Source of the DNA: Edaphochlamys debaryana
Taxonomy: Eukaryota > Chlorophyta > Chlorophyceae > Chlamydomonadales
NCBI GenBank assembly: GCA_016858145.1
Contig: JAEHOE010000013.1
Coordinates: 1-64,000, forward strand
Direction: 5' to 3'
DNA: 64,000 nt
Part shown: piece by piece, positions 10,940 to 22,200 of the stretch
Numbering within the stretch: position 1 is the first letter of the stretch
How the letters are laid out: each line of letters begins with the position of its first letter
Program-made: the position numbers and the translations under genes
The notes under the pieces: generated by a model
What the model was told of the DNA's origin: nothing
Seen by the model: the letters and a program-made list of their open reading frames with translations, nothing else
The model's database searches: none

Positions 10940-12383
10940 CCTGGCGCGGAGCCCCCTAGTGGCGGCGGCCGCGAAATGAACTCAGTTGGGGTAGCGGTAG
11001 CCCCCGTAAATGATGTGAAGCCCACTAGCGCGACTAGGTGGGGAAGAGACCTCTTGCAAGCGCGTGTTGCGACCTTGCACTCGAAATTGCACCCGCGGTA
11101 CGGCATTTCGGGGCGCAAGACCGCGCACGTTGCTGCTCCCGCCGCATTACAGAGCCGAAGCATCCACCAATGCGCCTGCGATCAGCGCTGGTCCAGTGGC
11201 CGTGTCGTCGGCACACGCGGATGGCACGCTGTTCCGGCACCATCCTCGCGCGCCACGTAGACTTTGGTCGAGCTGCGGCGCAGGCAACCGGCTCGTGCCA
11301 CGCGCCCCTAGCTGGATGGCGCAGTGAGCACAGCGGATTCATAAGCTTGGCTCTCTCCGCACGCAGAGGTCAAGAACGCGCTGGCCCGTCGCCTATCCTC
11401 CTGCCTCCTGGCTCTTCCTGGCCTATCCCACCACTCCCCACCAAGCGCTACGCTTCGTTGATGTCTTCTTCCCCATGGCAATCCGCCGCTGCGCAGGATA
11501 TGCAGGGGCAGGCGAGAGAGGGTAAGAGCAAACGCGGCAGAACCCTCACAGCTGGCAGGCTTCTCGCACATTCATGCAAAGCGGCTTAGGCAAAGGCCAC
11601 AAGTTGTTGGCAAAGTGCAAAGGCTATGAGGCCCACGGTAGCAGCACGCTGCCATGGCATGCCGGAGACCAGGAAGACCACTTGCCGAGACACCCCTGGC
11701 CCAAGATTCATTGGACCGGGGTTAGAAGACATCAACGAAGCGAAGCGCTTGGTTGTGGCGTAGGGCGTGTTACGCAGACTACGGACCGGGGTGCGGCAGG
11801 GGATTGCGGCCGCGGGCCCGCTGACATCCAAGTTCCGAGGCCACTAGCATTCTATGAGTCGAAGCATTGCAGGTCTTCGGGAGGACGAAGAAGAATTGGG
11901 ACGAGAGTGGCGTGCTCTCGAGGACGCGGGGTCGCTCTGGGGTCCGGCGGGGCCTGGGCGCCGCTTCGGGACGCTCAGGCGGGTCAGGCGATACGGCTTC
12001 GCCGCGAGCGGAGGGAGCGAGAGGGAGCGATGGGGCTCGGAAGCGAAAGAAGGGCCAGTGCTAGAAAATGGAGGCGAGCGCCCGGCGGGGCGTGAGCGGG
12101 GAGGAGCGGGGCGTGAGCGGGGAGGAGCGGTGGGGAGCGCGGGGGTACGTGCACTGCGGGAGGCCTCCCGACGGTCCCGGCGACATTGAGCCGGCCAGTA
12201 CACGTATAATCTCATACGCTCTTTCATTCATACACATACACATTTTGGCAACCGAGCCTGCCTGCGCGTGCACATCAGCGGCAGCGAACCTAGGCACCAC
12301 GTGCAGCGCTGCAAACGCTCCCTGCACAATATTTAGACCAGTACAAGCTTGGCAGGAGCGCTGTAACGTCTCGGAGTTGCGCG
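10940..12383. other. Divergent intergenic region between BTF3 and the epimerase-like gene
   Basis: Upstream of both the minus-strand BTF3 and the plus-strand epimerase-like gene, so it should hold two promoters. It contains a fold-back inverted repeat (11441-11752, listed separately) and a short tandem duplication of about 20 bp (units around GGCGTGAGCGGGGAGGAGCG, 12088-12130). Frames in this stretch show no recognisable domain. No convincing TATA box was assigned. Confidence 0.45.
11441..11752. repeat. Imperfect inverted repeat (fold-back)
   Basis: The left arm at 11441-11469 and the right arm at 11724-11752 are reverse complements over 29 bp with one mismatch (arm core AGAAGACATCAACGAAGCG). 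Weaker pairing continues inward for about 15 more bases. The loop is about 254 bp and contains no coding motif. It could be a degraded MITE or the arms of a long hairpin RNA. No flanking target-site duplication was found. Confidence 0.7.
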
Positions 12384-14761
12384 ATGACATCATCAGGGCA
12401 GGCGGTCCTCGCGCTCCGGCGAGCGGCGATGGCGCAGGGCCGCGCGCTGCCACTGCAGGCGGCACTGGTCGCGTCTGGGTAAGCGGTGAACACGTGACGA
12501 GGAGGCCTAGCGAGCCGGCCGGCCGCTGATTGCTCGCGTATGTTGCGCAGGGCGTCGGGAGGCTCGCTGAGGAGCTACGCTTCAGTAGGCACCTCCTCGA
12601 CCACTGCCTCGGTAAGCTGATGACGCGCAGACGGTGCTTGGACCTCGACTCCGGTGGCCGTTTGCTCAGCTGTGGGGTCGCCCGGCTGTGGGGTCGCCCG
12701 GGTCACCTGCACGCAGGCCGGCGCTCCCAAGGTCGTCGTCTTTGGCGGCCGCGGCTTCGTTGGCAGCAACATCTGCAAGGAGGCGGCGAGCCACGGCCTC
12801 AGCGTCCTGGGCGTCAGCCGCGGTGGTAGGCATTGGGGTGTGGGGTCTGGGGTGGCGGGAGGGTCTGGGGTCTTCGGGCGTTGGCATGGCGGGTGCAGGT
12901 GCGACACTGCTCACCGCGGCGACCAGCTGCAAGGTGCCGGCGCGTGAGCCATTTCGATCATGCTGCCTTCCCATATGGGTCTTTCCACCACTCCGCACCC
13001 GACCTGTCCGTCACTCCTCCCCCGCCCCCCCAGGCACTCCACCCATCTGCAGGGACAGCTGGGTGGACAGCGTGAGCTGGGTGCGGGGCAACGCACTCGA
13101 GCCACAGGTGGGGCGGCGGGAGGGCTGGGAGGGCCAGGGTCCTCCATGGTCCTTGCTCCCGAGGTAGAGGGGTACTGCGGGAACGCTTGCAGACGAGGCT
13201 GTCAACTTCTGTCCGGGACCTCCGGCCTTAAGAGACACGCAAATGCAGGCGAGCCTGTCATGTGACACCGATCCGCCTCCGGTGGCGGCCAGCGCCTTTC
13301 ACCAAACCCTTGCCATGTTTCCCCGACCCCCAGTCGTTTGTTGAGCACCTGGAGGGCGCGTCGGCGGTCATCTCGTGTGTGGGCGGCTTCGGCTCGCAGC
13401 AGGAGCAGCTGAGGGTGGGGCAGAGCGGGGCGGCGGAGGGGCGGGGGGTCTCGATGTCAATGTCTCGGTTGCAGCTGTCGCACCAGGGGGCGGCCGAAGG
13501 CACTGGACCGGCTGGCTGGTGCCCCGTGAGGCCAGCTCCTCTCCCCGTGTCGCGCCCCCCCGCAGACCAACGGCGCTGCAAACGTGTCCCTCATTGAGGC
13601 CGCTCGCGCAGCCGGAGTGCCTCGTTTCGTCTTCATTTCCGCCGCCCCATTCAACATCCCCGGCATCGGTGCGGACTCGTGTTCGCCATGGGGGCACCTG
13701 CTTGCATGGCCACCGTCCGACCAGCTGTGACGCCTGCGTCCAGCCGTTCTTTTTGTGGTGTCCACGTGCTCAGGTCGACCCCCACCCTGCTGAGCTCCCC
13801 TCTCTTCCCCTGACCTCATCTCACCCCCCCTCCTCCCTTCCCCCCAAAGAGATGCTGCTGGGCGGCTACATCCGCGGCAAGGCGGCCGCCGAGGAGGCCC
13901 TGCGCACGCACTTCCCCACCTCGGGGGTGGCCCTGCGCCCCGGTGTCATCTACGGAGACCGGGACGTCAGCACCAACGTGACCCTGCCCCTGGGTGCGTG
14001 CGCGGGGTGGGGGGCGCGTGATCAGGGCGACACGTGGGCGGGGGGAGTGAGCAAGCAGCCAGGAGGGCAAGATCGAGGACGTTTGCGGAGTCCAGGGGGG
14101 CGTGCCATGTGGGACACAATAGGTAACGTGGTTTGTGCAGTCGCGGTATCCTGCCTCTCTTGCACGGTACGGCACGGTACTGGCTGGTGTCCTCCCAGCA
14201 CGCCTGCCCAACGTTGCCCCTGCTGGGCATCCTGCGCCACGGCTCGCTCTGGCAACTTGATGGCTCACTCGCCTCCCCCCTCCCACCATCCCAAGGCCTC
14301 TTCTTCAAGCCCTACTCGCAGCTCGTGGAGAAGGTGAGGGGATGGGGCAGGGGGCGTGGCGGGGGTCTGCCCACGCATGCAGACCGGGGACCGCATCCAC
14401 GTTGCAGACGACAGGTCTCAGGTCTCGAGCGCATCGAGCTTGATTCGCACCTGCACACGCCGCCGTGGGTCGCTTCAAGGACACCGCGCTGCCCACGCAC
14501 TGTCCAGGCCGCATGCAATCCTGGGCTGCGCCCCACAGCCCCCAACCTGGCCCAACAACCCCGCCCCGGCCTCTCCGCCCCCCCCCCCCCGCCCAGGTCC
14601 CCAACGCCAAGTCCCTGTCCGAGCTGCCCCTGGTGGGGGCGGCCCTGGTGCCCCCCGTGTCTGTGACCACGGTGGCGCGGGCGGCGGTGCGGGCGGCCAC
14701 CGACCCCTCCGTGCCCGCGGGCGTCATCGACGTGTGGGCGCTGGCGGACGAGGACCACTGA
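12384..14761 (+). CDS. Chloroplast-type NAD(P)-binding Rossmann (atypical SDR/epimerase-like) protein
   Basis: Nine exons join in phase (12384-12478, 12551-12611, 12717-12825, 13034-13107, 13334-13414, 13566-13668, 13850-13993, 14296-14333, 14597-14761) and encode 289 residues. The first 50 or so residues are rich in Ala, Ser and Arg (MTSSGQAVLALRRAAMAQGR), as in a plastid transit peptide. The Rossmann nucleotide-binding motif follows (VVVFGGRGFVGSNIC, GxxGxxG). Further matches to the plant At1g32220/At5g10730 family as I recall it are DSWVDSVSWVRGNA, AVISCVGGFGSQ, NGAANVSLIEAA, TSGVALRPGVIYGDR and LVPPVSVTTVARAAV. That family is plastoglobule- or plastid-associated, and its reaction is not established. 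No classical YxxxK catalytic pair was located with confidence, although GGYIRGK occupies the expected region. An oxidoreductase or epimerase role is therefore inference. Confidence 0.88.
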
Positions 14762-15758
14762 GCGGCGCAGCGGCAGCAGCCGGGGGCGGGGCGGGCTGGA
14801 GGGGCGGAGGCGTGGAGGCTAGGGAGCGCAGCGGGCGCCTGGGCCCCTCGTGGCGTTTACACCGCTGCCTGCGCCGGCGTCTTGAGTGTCGACAGCTGCA
14901 AGCTTACTTGAACTGATGTAGATACGCATGCCTTAAGGCTCGAAAGGCGTTTGCATGGGAAAGGCTCGTTTAGTGCAGGTTACATGTATTTGGGCCGAGT
15001 TGCTGAGCTGGTATGGGAGATGGGCTATCGTGTGTCTCAGTGCATGCGTTGCCGTACGGTTGTCGTACAGGTATGGCTGTTCGCCTCATTAGGGTGTGGA
15101 GAACCGGGCCAGCCCCCAGCCGAAAAGGCTGGATGAGGGTATGTGCAGTTGAGCGCACACTGGGTGAATCTCCTAGCTTTGCAAGGGCGCTCGCTTCGGA
15201 ACCTCTACCTTGCGTGCACCGCTCCTTCCTCCACTCTGCCAGCCAGGCTCTCAAGTGTCCGTGCCCCCAGCAGCCAGCAGCAGCGGTACCATCCTGCGCC
15301 CGCCGTTTGCGCGTCAAAAGCCAGGCTCACCCTTGCCCACCCCAGCAATGCAGTATCCGTGGCCCCTCCGGAGGGCTGCAACAGCAGCTGGCTCGCACAC
15401 CGCCCCCTCACCGGCTAAAGCAAGGCCTGCACCGCGGCAACGCCCAACGCCCCTGAAGCGGTCAACCCCGCGTGCAGAATCCTCAGCCCCGAAGGTGTGA
15501 GCGCCGTGAGTCCCGCGACCCTCCCTGCACCCTTCAACCATACACCACCTCTGGGCTGCGGGCACCTTAACTGACAGGCCGGCCATCCACCGCGCCTGCG
15601 CTTCCCGGCTCACACGAGCAGCCGTTCACACCACGTCTGGGAGCGCACCTTTCGGCCCCGAGGGGTCCCGCACTCGCGACATGCGGAGGCGCACCGTCGT
15701 CCCAACACCGCCCACGAAGACCCCCGCGGACCGCCCCCTGCCATTGCGCCTGCCTCCG
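14762..15758. other. Convergent 3' region
   Basis: This stretch lies between the 3' ends of the plus-strand epimerase-like gene and the minus-strand RG-protein gene. It should contain both 3' UTRs. The frames here lack recognisable motifs. A TTACA (TGTAA on the minus strand) occurs at 14980-14984 and may serve the minus-strand gene. No plus-strand TGTAA was found. Confidence 0.4.
14980..14984 (-). terminator. Candidate TGTAA poly(A) signal, minus-strand RG-protein gene
   Basis: TGTAA on the minus strand about 775 bp beyond the stop of the 15759-18661 gene and inside the convergent intergenic region. The assignment rests only on the short motif and its orientation. Confidence 0.3.
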
Positions 15759-18661
15759 CTAGCGACCGGGCGGGGGCCCCACGAGCGGGTCGCTGGAGCC
15801 GGGGCTGACGGCCATGGGGTCGAACCGCGGCTGCGCCTGCGCCTGGCCCTGGCTCTGCTGCTGGGGGGGCGCCGCCGGCTGGGTGGCGCCGGCAGGTGTG
15901 TGTAGGGCCTGGCCCGGCGGGGGGCCCACTAGGGGGTCAGCCGAGCCGGGGCTGGCCTGCACCTGCTGGGGGCCCGCCGGGGGAGGCGGCGACTGCGGCT
16001 GCGGCTGGGCGGCCGCATCGGGCCTTGCGGTAGACCGCGGCTTGGCGGGCTTCTGCGCCGCCTGCCCCAGCCCAGGCCCAGGCTCCGACTCGGCGGCGCG
16101 CTTGCGACTGCGCCTCTTGGCACCCTTCTCCCCGCCCTCCTCCTCCTCGGCCTCCGCAGGGGCGGCAGCCACAGCCGCCGCCGCGGCCCCAGACGCGCCC
16201 GCGCGGCCCCGCTCCGCCTCCCACCGGGCCAGGAAGTTGGCCCTGAGGTCGGGCGGCGGCACGGAGCTGTCGGGGGGCCCCGCGCGGATGTCGTGCAGCG
16301 AGGCCAGCACGGAGAGCAGCGAGAGGGCCTGGGGGTCGGGAGGGGGGCGGTGCGGGGGGGTAGCGGGTCGGGCAGACGAGGAGGCCCTGCCACCCAAGCC
16401 TACACCCTCAGCTGCTTACCCGGGGATCTGCGAACTCGGCTGCTGCAGCCGCCTCCTTGCCACCCGCCTCGGGGCCGCCTAGCTTGGCGGCTGCCGCCCA
16501 CGCAGCGGCCACCTCCTCCATGCCCACTCCCGGACCCGCCTCCCTGCTCGGTTCCTCCTTGACCTCCTTCTCCGCCTCCCTGCCCTCCCGCTGCCCCTCC
16601 TCCTCGGCCTCGTCCTCCTTGCCCTCCTCATCGCCCTCGCCACGCCCCCGTCCCCGCCCGCGCCCCCTGCCCCGACCTCGCCCCCTGCCCCTGCCGCGGC
16701 CCCGCCCCCTGCCGCTGCCCCCCTGCAGGCCCCGGCCGTGCGGCAGCATGGCCATGGCCGAGGTGGCGGCCACGCGGAGGGCGCGGAGGATGTCGGCCGC
16801 CAGCAGACAGCCCTCGCCGCCCGCATCGGAGCCCTGCGAGCCGGCCTCCGCCGAGGGCCCCGCCGCCGCGCCCCCGCCCGCCCCTGGCCTGGCCGCCTGC
16901 AGCACGCGCTGCTCCAGCTCGAAGGCCTGCAGGGCGGCCCGCGCGGCGGCCAGGCGGGCAGACACCTGGAGGGGGCGGGGAGGGCGGCAAGGGGTTGAGC
17001 GTTGAGGGAGGCAAGACTGAGACGTGCGGGGCGAGTACATGCACAGCCCAGTGAGGGCAAGCTAGGCGACTTTTCCCTCCTGTCCTCCCGGCGGCTCATG
17101 ACCACATCATGTCGCGATCCCCCCCCCCCCGTCACTCCGCCCTCCCCCGTCCACTGCGCAGTGTCTGGCCCTTCCCCTGGCCCAATCACCCTTGAACACC
17201 TCCGTGACGCGGGCTCCCCGTTGCGCACCTGTCCCGCTGCTCCCTCACAGCCCCCTCCCCCCACCTGCTCCGCTGAGGGCATGACGGCCCCGTCCTCGGG
17301 CCCCCTGCGCCGCAGGTCCTCCTGCATCCACGCCTCGGCCCGAGCGGGACGGGTGCCGGGCGGCATGCGCTGCTCCAGCGGCAGCAGGTAGGCGTCGTAC
17401 ACCTGCAGGAGGGACGGGGTGGGGGGGCGGAGGAGGCGCGCTTGGCACATGCGCCCAGCCCTGTCACCCCCCTGCACCAGCACCTCTGCACCAGTCCCGC
17501 CGTTGCGCCACACTCGCAGCCCTGCTCCTACCGGCCCCCCCTCCGCACCCGTCCGCCCCCCCCCCCCCTGCTCACGTGCTTGAGCAGGCCCGCCAGGCCG
17601 GCGTCGTTCTGCAGCTTGGCCGCCAGGGGGCCCCAGGGGACGGCCGCGGAGGAGGGGGCCGAGGGGGAGCCGGAGGCGCTGCCCCGCCCCGCCGTCTCCT
17701 TGGCCGCTTGGACCTGGGGGGGGGGGGGCACGTGGGGGGCAGGGCAGAGGGCCAGGGCGCTGTTGCGACGGAAGGCTGCGGGTGGCTCAGCAAGGGAATG
17801 ATCGGGCCGCGAGGCCTGAGGGGGAGGCGCTGTGCTCAGCCGGGTCAGGGCGGAACCAGTGTTCACTGAGGGCTTCTCATCGCCATCCGCGGAGGCGTCC
17901 ATGCAAGGATACGCCAAACCCAGCCGTCTGGAACCATCGATTATCTGGTGCCAACCGCTGTCGCCATCAACTCCCGGCCATCCCCTTTGCAAAGGAAGCG
18001 TGCACGCCCAGTCCCCCCGCCCCCGTGCCCCCGCCCCCACCTCTAGGTACAGCTTCCGCAGGTGCAGCTGCGGCGCCCCGGGAGCCAGCAGCGGCAGGTC
18101 GATGGGGCCGCAGCCCAGCCACTGGGCCAGCGTGGACGCGAACTTGACCTCCTGCGCGGGAGGGTCCTGCAAGCCGTACATCTGGGCCTGCGTGGGCCCG
18201 CCCTGCGACGCCGCTGCTGCGGGGGCAGCTAGGGCGGGCGGCGCTGCTGCTGCCGCCTCTGCGTCCGCTATTGTCGCGAGCGTGGTGGCAAGGCGCCGGG
18301 CGATGCCCTTCCATGCGGCCCTGAACTCGTCCTTGCGATTGCCCCCTCCAATGGTGAAGGGGTGCACCGCGGGCGTCCGCACCGTGGCCACTTCCACGAT
18401 GCCCCGGAACACGGGGGCCATCACATCGCCCGCAAGGCCCAGCGGCTTGTTGTGCTTCTGCGCCAGGCTGATGAGCTCCGCGTGGGTCAGCTTGCTCAGG
18501 TGATGTGTTTTGGGCACGCCGGCAGGCTTGGCGCCGTCCGCCTGTTTCTTGGCCGCCTTGGGCTTGGGGGGCTTATCACTCGCCGCATCAGCCTTAGCCT
18601 TGGCGGGCTTGTCGCCAGCGGCCTCAGCTTTCTTGGCGGGCTTCTCCGCTTCGCTCTTCAT
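15759..18661 (-). CDS. Unrecognised basic protein with RG-dipeptide tract
   Basis: Five exons (18661-18041, 17713-17576, 17402-17265, 16965-16420, 16328-15759) join in phase 0 throughout and give 670 residues. I do not recognise the family. The N-terminus is Lys/Ala-rich (MKSEAEKPAKKAEAAGDKPA), like a histone tail. A more ordered region follows (THHLSKLTHAELISLAQKH, then VFRGIVEVATVRTPAVHPF) to about residue 115. Exons 2-4 hold amphipathic Ala/Leu-rich helices. About residues 355-380 are an uninterrupted run of Gly-Arg dipeptides flanked by acidic, Glu-rich sequence. The C-terminus has a KRRSRKR nuclear-localisation-like cluster, Gln/Pro-rich sequence and two copies of SPGS(A/S)DPLVGPPPG. A nuclear, RNA- or chromatin-associated role is plausible but is inferred from composition only. 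Another Met lies nine codons upstream at 18688. Confidence 0.75.
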
Positions 18662-19249
18662 GCCTACCAGCGCAGGAGGCAGTCGCAATGCTACCTAAGA
18701 TGCAGTGACAGTCTCGAAAGGGCTCATTAGGCTGATCTAGCAAGCCAAACTGCGCTGCGGCATCTTGACCAGTGCCCTCGCGACGGAGAGGCTGATCAGT
18801 GCGCTCTACGCCTGTTATGCTCAGCACGACCGTATTCAACAAGCCTAGCAGCGAATAACTGGGCTAAGTTGCGGTGCTGGTTTTGCCAAATGGTGGCCTC
18901 CAAGAAGGCGTCTGTGTGAGCGGTGGTGATGACGAGGCTAGGAACACGGAGTCTGCGGGTGCAACGCGATAACCGCGTGAGCGAGCGCCCAAGTCCGCAC
19001 GAACTCTTGGAACGGGACGAGCGACAGACGCGATGCCTTCCGCGTTTTCCTGTCGCGCGCAGGGCCCCCGTCAGCCCCAACCGGCATACGGACACCACAT
19101 AACGCCTAGAATGGCCATGGTACAGGCCCGCCGAAGAAGCCTCTCGCGCACAGCGCTCAGCGAGGATTGCTTTAGTTCCTCCACGGGACACAGCGCCCAA
19201 GCTCCTCTAGAAGCTCATTGAGCGAGGGAGACTAAGGCGTTAAAGGCGC
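18662..19249. promoter_or_regulatory. Short divergent intergenic region (possible bidirectional promoter)
   Basis: These 588 bp separate the start codons of the minus-strand RG protein and the giant plus-strand repeat-protein gene. Local GC is lower than in the coding regions. Any promoter elements for both genes must lie here or in 5' introns. I could not identify a TATA box or named element. Confidence 0.4.
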
Positions 19250-22200
19250 ATGATGGAAGAGCGTCGGCCCACAGCCCAGGTGGAGCTGGGGTGGAGGGTG
19301 CTTCCCAAACCTGGGAGTTGCCTGGCGCGCATCGTCCCCCTCACCGCTGTCCCCTCCCGCGTCCTCCCGCAGTATGGAAATGCCCAGCTGGCCGCGCTGC
19401 GGGTGCAGCACCTGCGGGAGCTTTACCGGCAGGGCCGGCTGCCTCCAGCTGCAAATGGCCCCTTCTCTGGCGGCCCTGACTCCGGCGCAACGACAGCCCC
19501 CTACAGCGACAGCCCCTCGCGCCACGATACCCCTGGCGGAGCTGCCCGGCAGCCCCCAAACCGCACCTCCTCAATCTCCAGCACTACTCGTCCGGATAGT
19601 GCAGCCTCATCTACATCTGGCGTCATGAGGCCTGCAGGCCCAGTTGCCACCCCTCTAGGCGCCGCTGGGGGCGTGGTCACCACCGAAGCCTCGGTGGCAG
19701 CGCCTCCCTCGGTGCCCGGGCCGCTAGGTCGCCCAGCTCCTAGCGGCTCACACAGTCGAGGCTCCGGCAGCATCGATTGTGCAGCCCGGGGACCGTTGGC
19801 CTTTGTCGCCAGCCCCGCCCTTGTGGGCGCAGAGGGTGTGGGTGGCCTGGGCGGTCCCCAGCGGCTTCCCGGTAACTCAGGCGGCCTTGCCCCCGCCGGA
19901 GGCCCGGGCATGCACCCAGCAGCGCCCAGCGGAGGCCCCAGCGCTGACGGCAGCGGCGGCGTCAGTGTTCGACAGGCGGAGGCACTGACGGCCCAGGTGA
20001 GAGCCTCCGAGACAGCAAGGCATCTCATCCTTTGCTCGCTAGCGGCCTGGATGCCCCGCATGACTCTGCATGGCAGGTACACATCTAGTTGATACCAGCC
20101 TCGGCCTTCACTACTAAGTGCCCTCCCCCCCTGCCTCTCGCAGGTCGCTGCCATCCGCCAGCTGTGGCTGGAGCAGCAGCGGCAGCAGAGGGCCTCCCAG
20201 CGGGCCTCCCGTGACCCCCCCGCCCCCGACCCCGTGGAGCGCCACCAGCGCTCCCAGCGGCCCTGGCAGGCGCCCGAGGCAGGCACACGGGCCCTGCCTG
20301 CCGGGGACGTGCGCTCGGGCCGAGGCACCCTCGGGCCAGAGGCAGCGCCGTGGGCCGCCACGCCCGCTGGCGCCATCGCGTCCCTCTACAGCTTCGGCAT
20401 CGGCCGCACGCTGTCGCCGGGAGCGGTAGGGCCGGGCACTCGGGGGCGGCGCGGCGAGGGCCCGGAGGACGGCGCAGAGCGTGCGGCCCGCGGCGGGGAG
20501 TGGCTGACCGAGGTCGCTGCTGCCGCTGTGGCGGGGGGCTACGGCCAGTTCCTGTCGGGCTCCACGGCCGCCACCCTGGCCCCGCCCCTGTACGGGTACG
20601 CCTACACCCAGGGTGCTTCTGGGCGTGACTTCGCGCCGCCCCAGCCGGGGGCCACGGGTGGCGCGGGTAGCCGCGGATTGCGGTCTGTTGGGGCGGAGGC
20701 GGGGGCGGGGCTCGACCCCGAGGCGGAGGAGCTCCGCCGGCTGGGCTGGGCCCTGGCCAGGCCAGCGTCCACCGGCCGCCAACGGCCCACGCGCGTGGGC
20801 GGTGCAACGGCTGCGGCCCCCTCCGCCACCGGCAAGCGGACCATCTACACGCCAGACGCAGACCCCGCCTTCGAGGCCCGACTGCCCGTGCTCGTCAACT
20901 CCACCAACCTGCCCCGCACCCAGTCGGGGCGGCGGCGGCCCACGCCTGCGTCAGCGGGGCGGGGGGCGGGGGCGGCGGGCCGTGGCGCTGGCGTGACTGC
21001 ACCGTCGAGCTCTGTGGGGGGGGCCAAGGACAGGCACACCAGCCTCCCCATGCCGGGCCCCAAGCCAGGAGCTCCGCGGGCTCCTCCCGCAGGCCGCACT
21101 GCGCTGCCGGAGGCGGATCCCCGCGTGGGCCCTTGGGAGGGTGACGCCAGCGCAGCTACTGCAGGCAGTGCCGCGGCGGATGCCGGGACGGCTACGGCCA
21201 GTCGGGCAGGCAGTGAGGGCGGCGGAAGCCAACCGGGCGGCAGCGTTGCCCACCAGGAGGGCAGCGCCGACAGCCGAGAAGAGCTGGGCCCAGGCCGGGA
21301 AGGCAGTGTGGAAAGCGTAAGCCCGCATCAAGAGGGCAGCACAGACGGAGGAGCCCACCCAGCTGCCGATTCGGAGCCCGGCGGCGCTCGCAGCGCAGAG
21401 GCTGCAGCGTCCGCCTCTGGGGCTGCAGCTGCGGCCGCCCCGAGCAACCCCGCACCGGAAGCCGCCACCTCGAGATGGGAGGGCAGGCGGGTGTACGACC
21501 TGGGGGCGGGCGCTGACGTCTTCTTGCCGGACGTGGGCCAGACCCGCCCCCGCCCGCGCACGGCCGTCATGGGCCGCAGCTCCCGGGGCCTGCACCCGGG
21601 GCCCCGGGGCCCTGCAGCGCCCCCGCCCGACCCCAGGTGCGGCCGGCCTGGGCCCACCGCGTACGGCCTCACCGCGTGCTGATGACACCCGTTTCGTGGA
21701 GTGTGCCTTCCGTTTTACACCTCGTTACCCAAGTGCCATGCCATTGTCCGTTGCGTCATGCCTACGCCCCTTCCCACCCAAGCAGGCTCGTCCTCGCGCC
21801 GCGGGACACGCTTTTGCACCCCCGGGCGCCCACCGCCTCCTTTGCTGCAAAGCCGTACAGACCCCTTTCCAAGCAGGGCGATGGTGACAGGGAACGGGGC
21901 CGCAGCAGGTGAGCAGAGGGAGGGGGGTGAGCTCGTGGTGCGGCCAGGCCTGCAACTGCAATGGGCCCCCAACGTAGCCTGACGGCCATCGCTCAGCTCG
22001 AGGCCTCAGCCTGAGTCGCTGCCCTCCTGCCGGGCCACTCTACAGGCAACGCGCGTGGGACCTGCCGCCATCAGGCACGAGCCCCACGCGTGGATTGGAG
22101 GATGCGGGAGTGGGGCTGGGTGAGGATCCTCCCACGAAGCCAGTTGACATGGAGGACTCGTGGGAAGCCAACCCCACGGGCAATGGCCTGCGCCGCCGCA

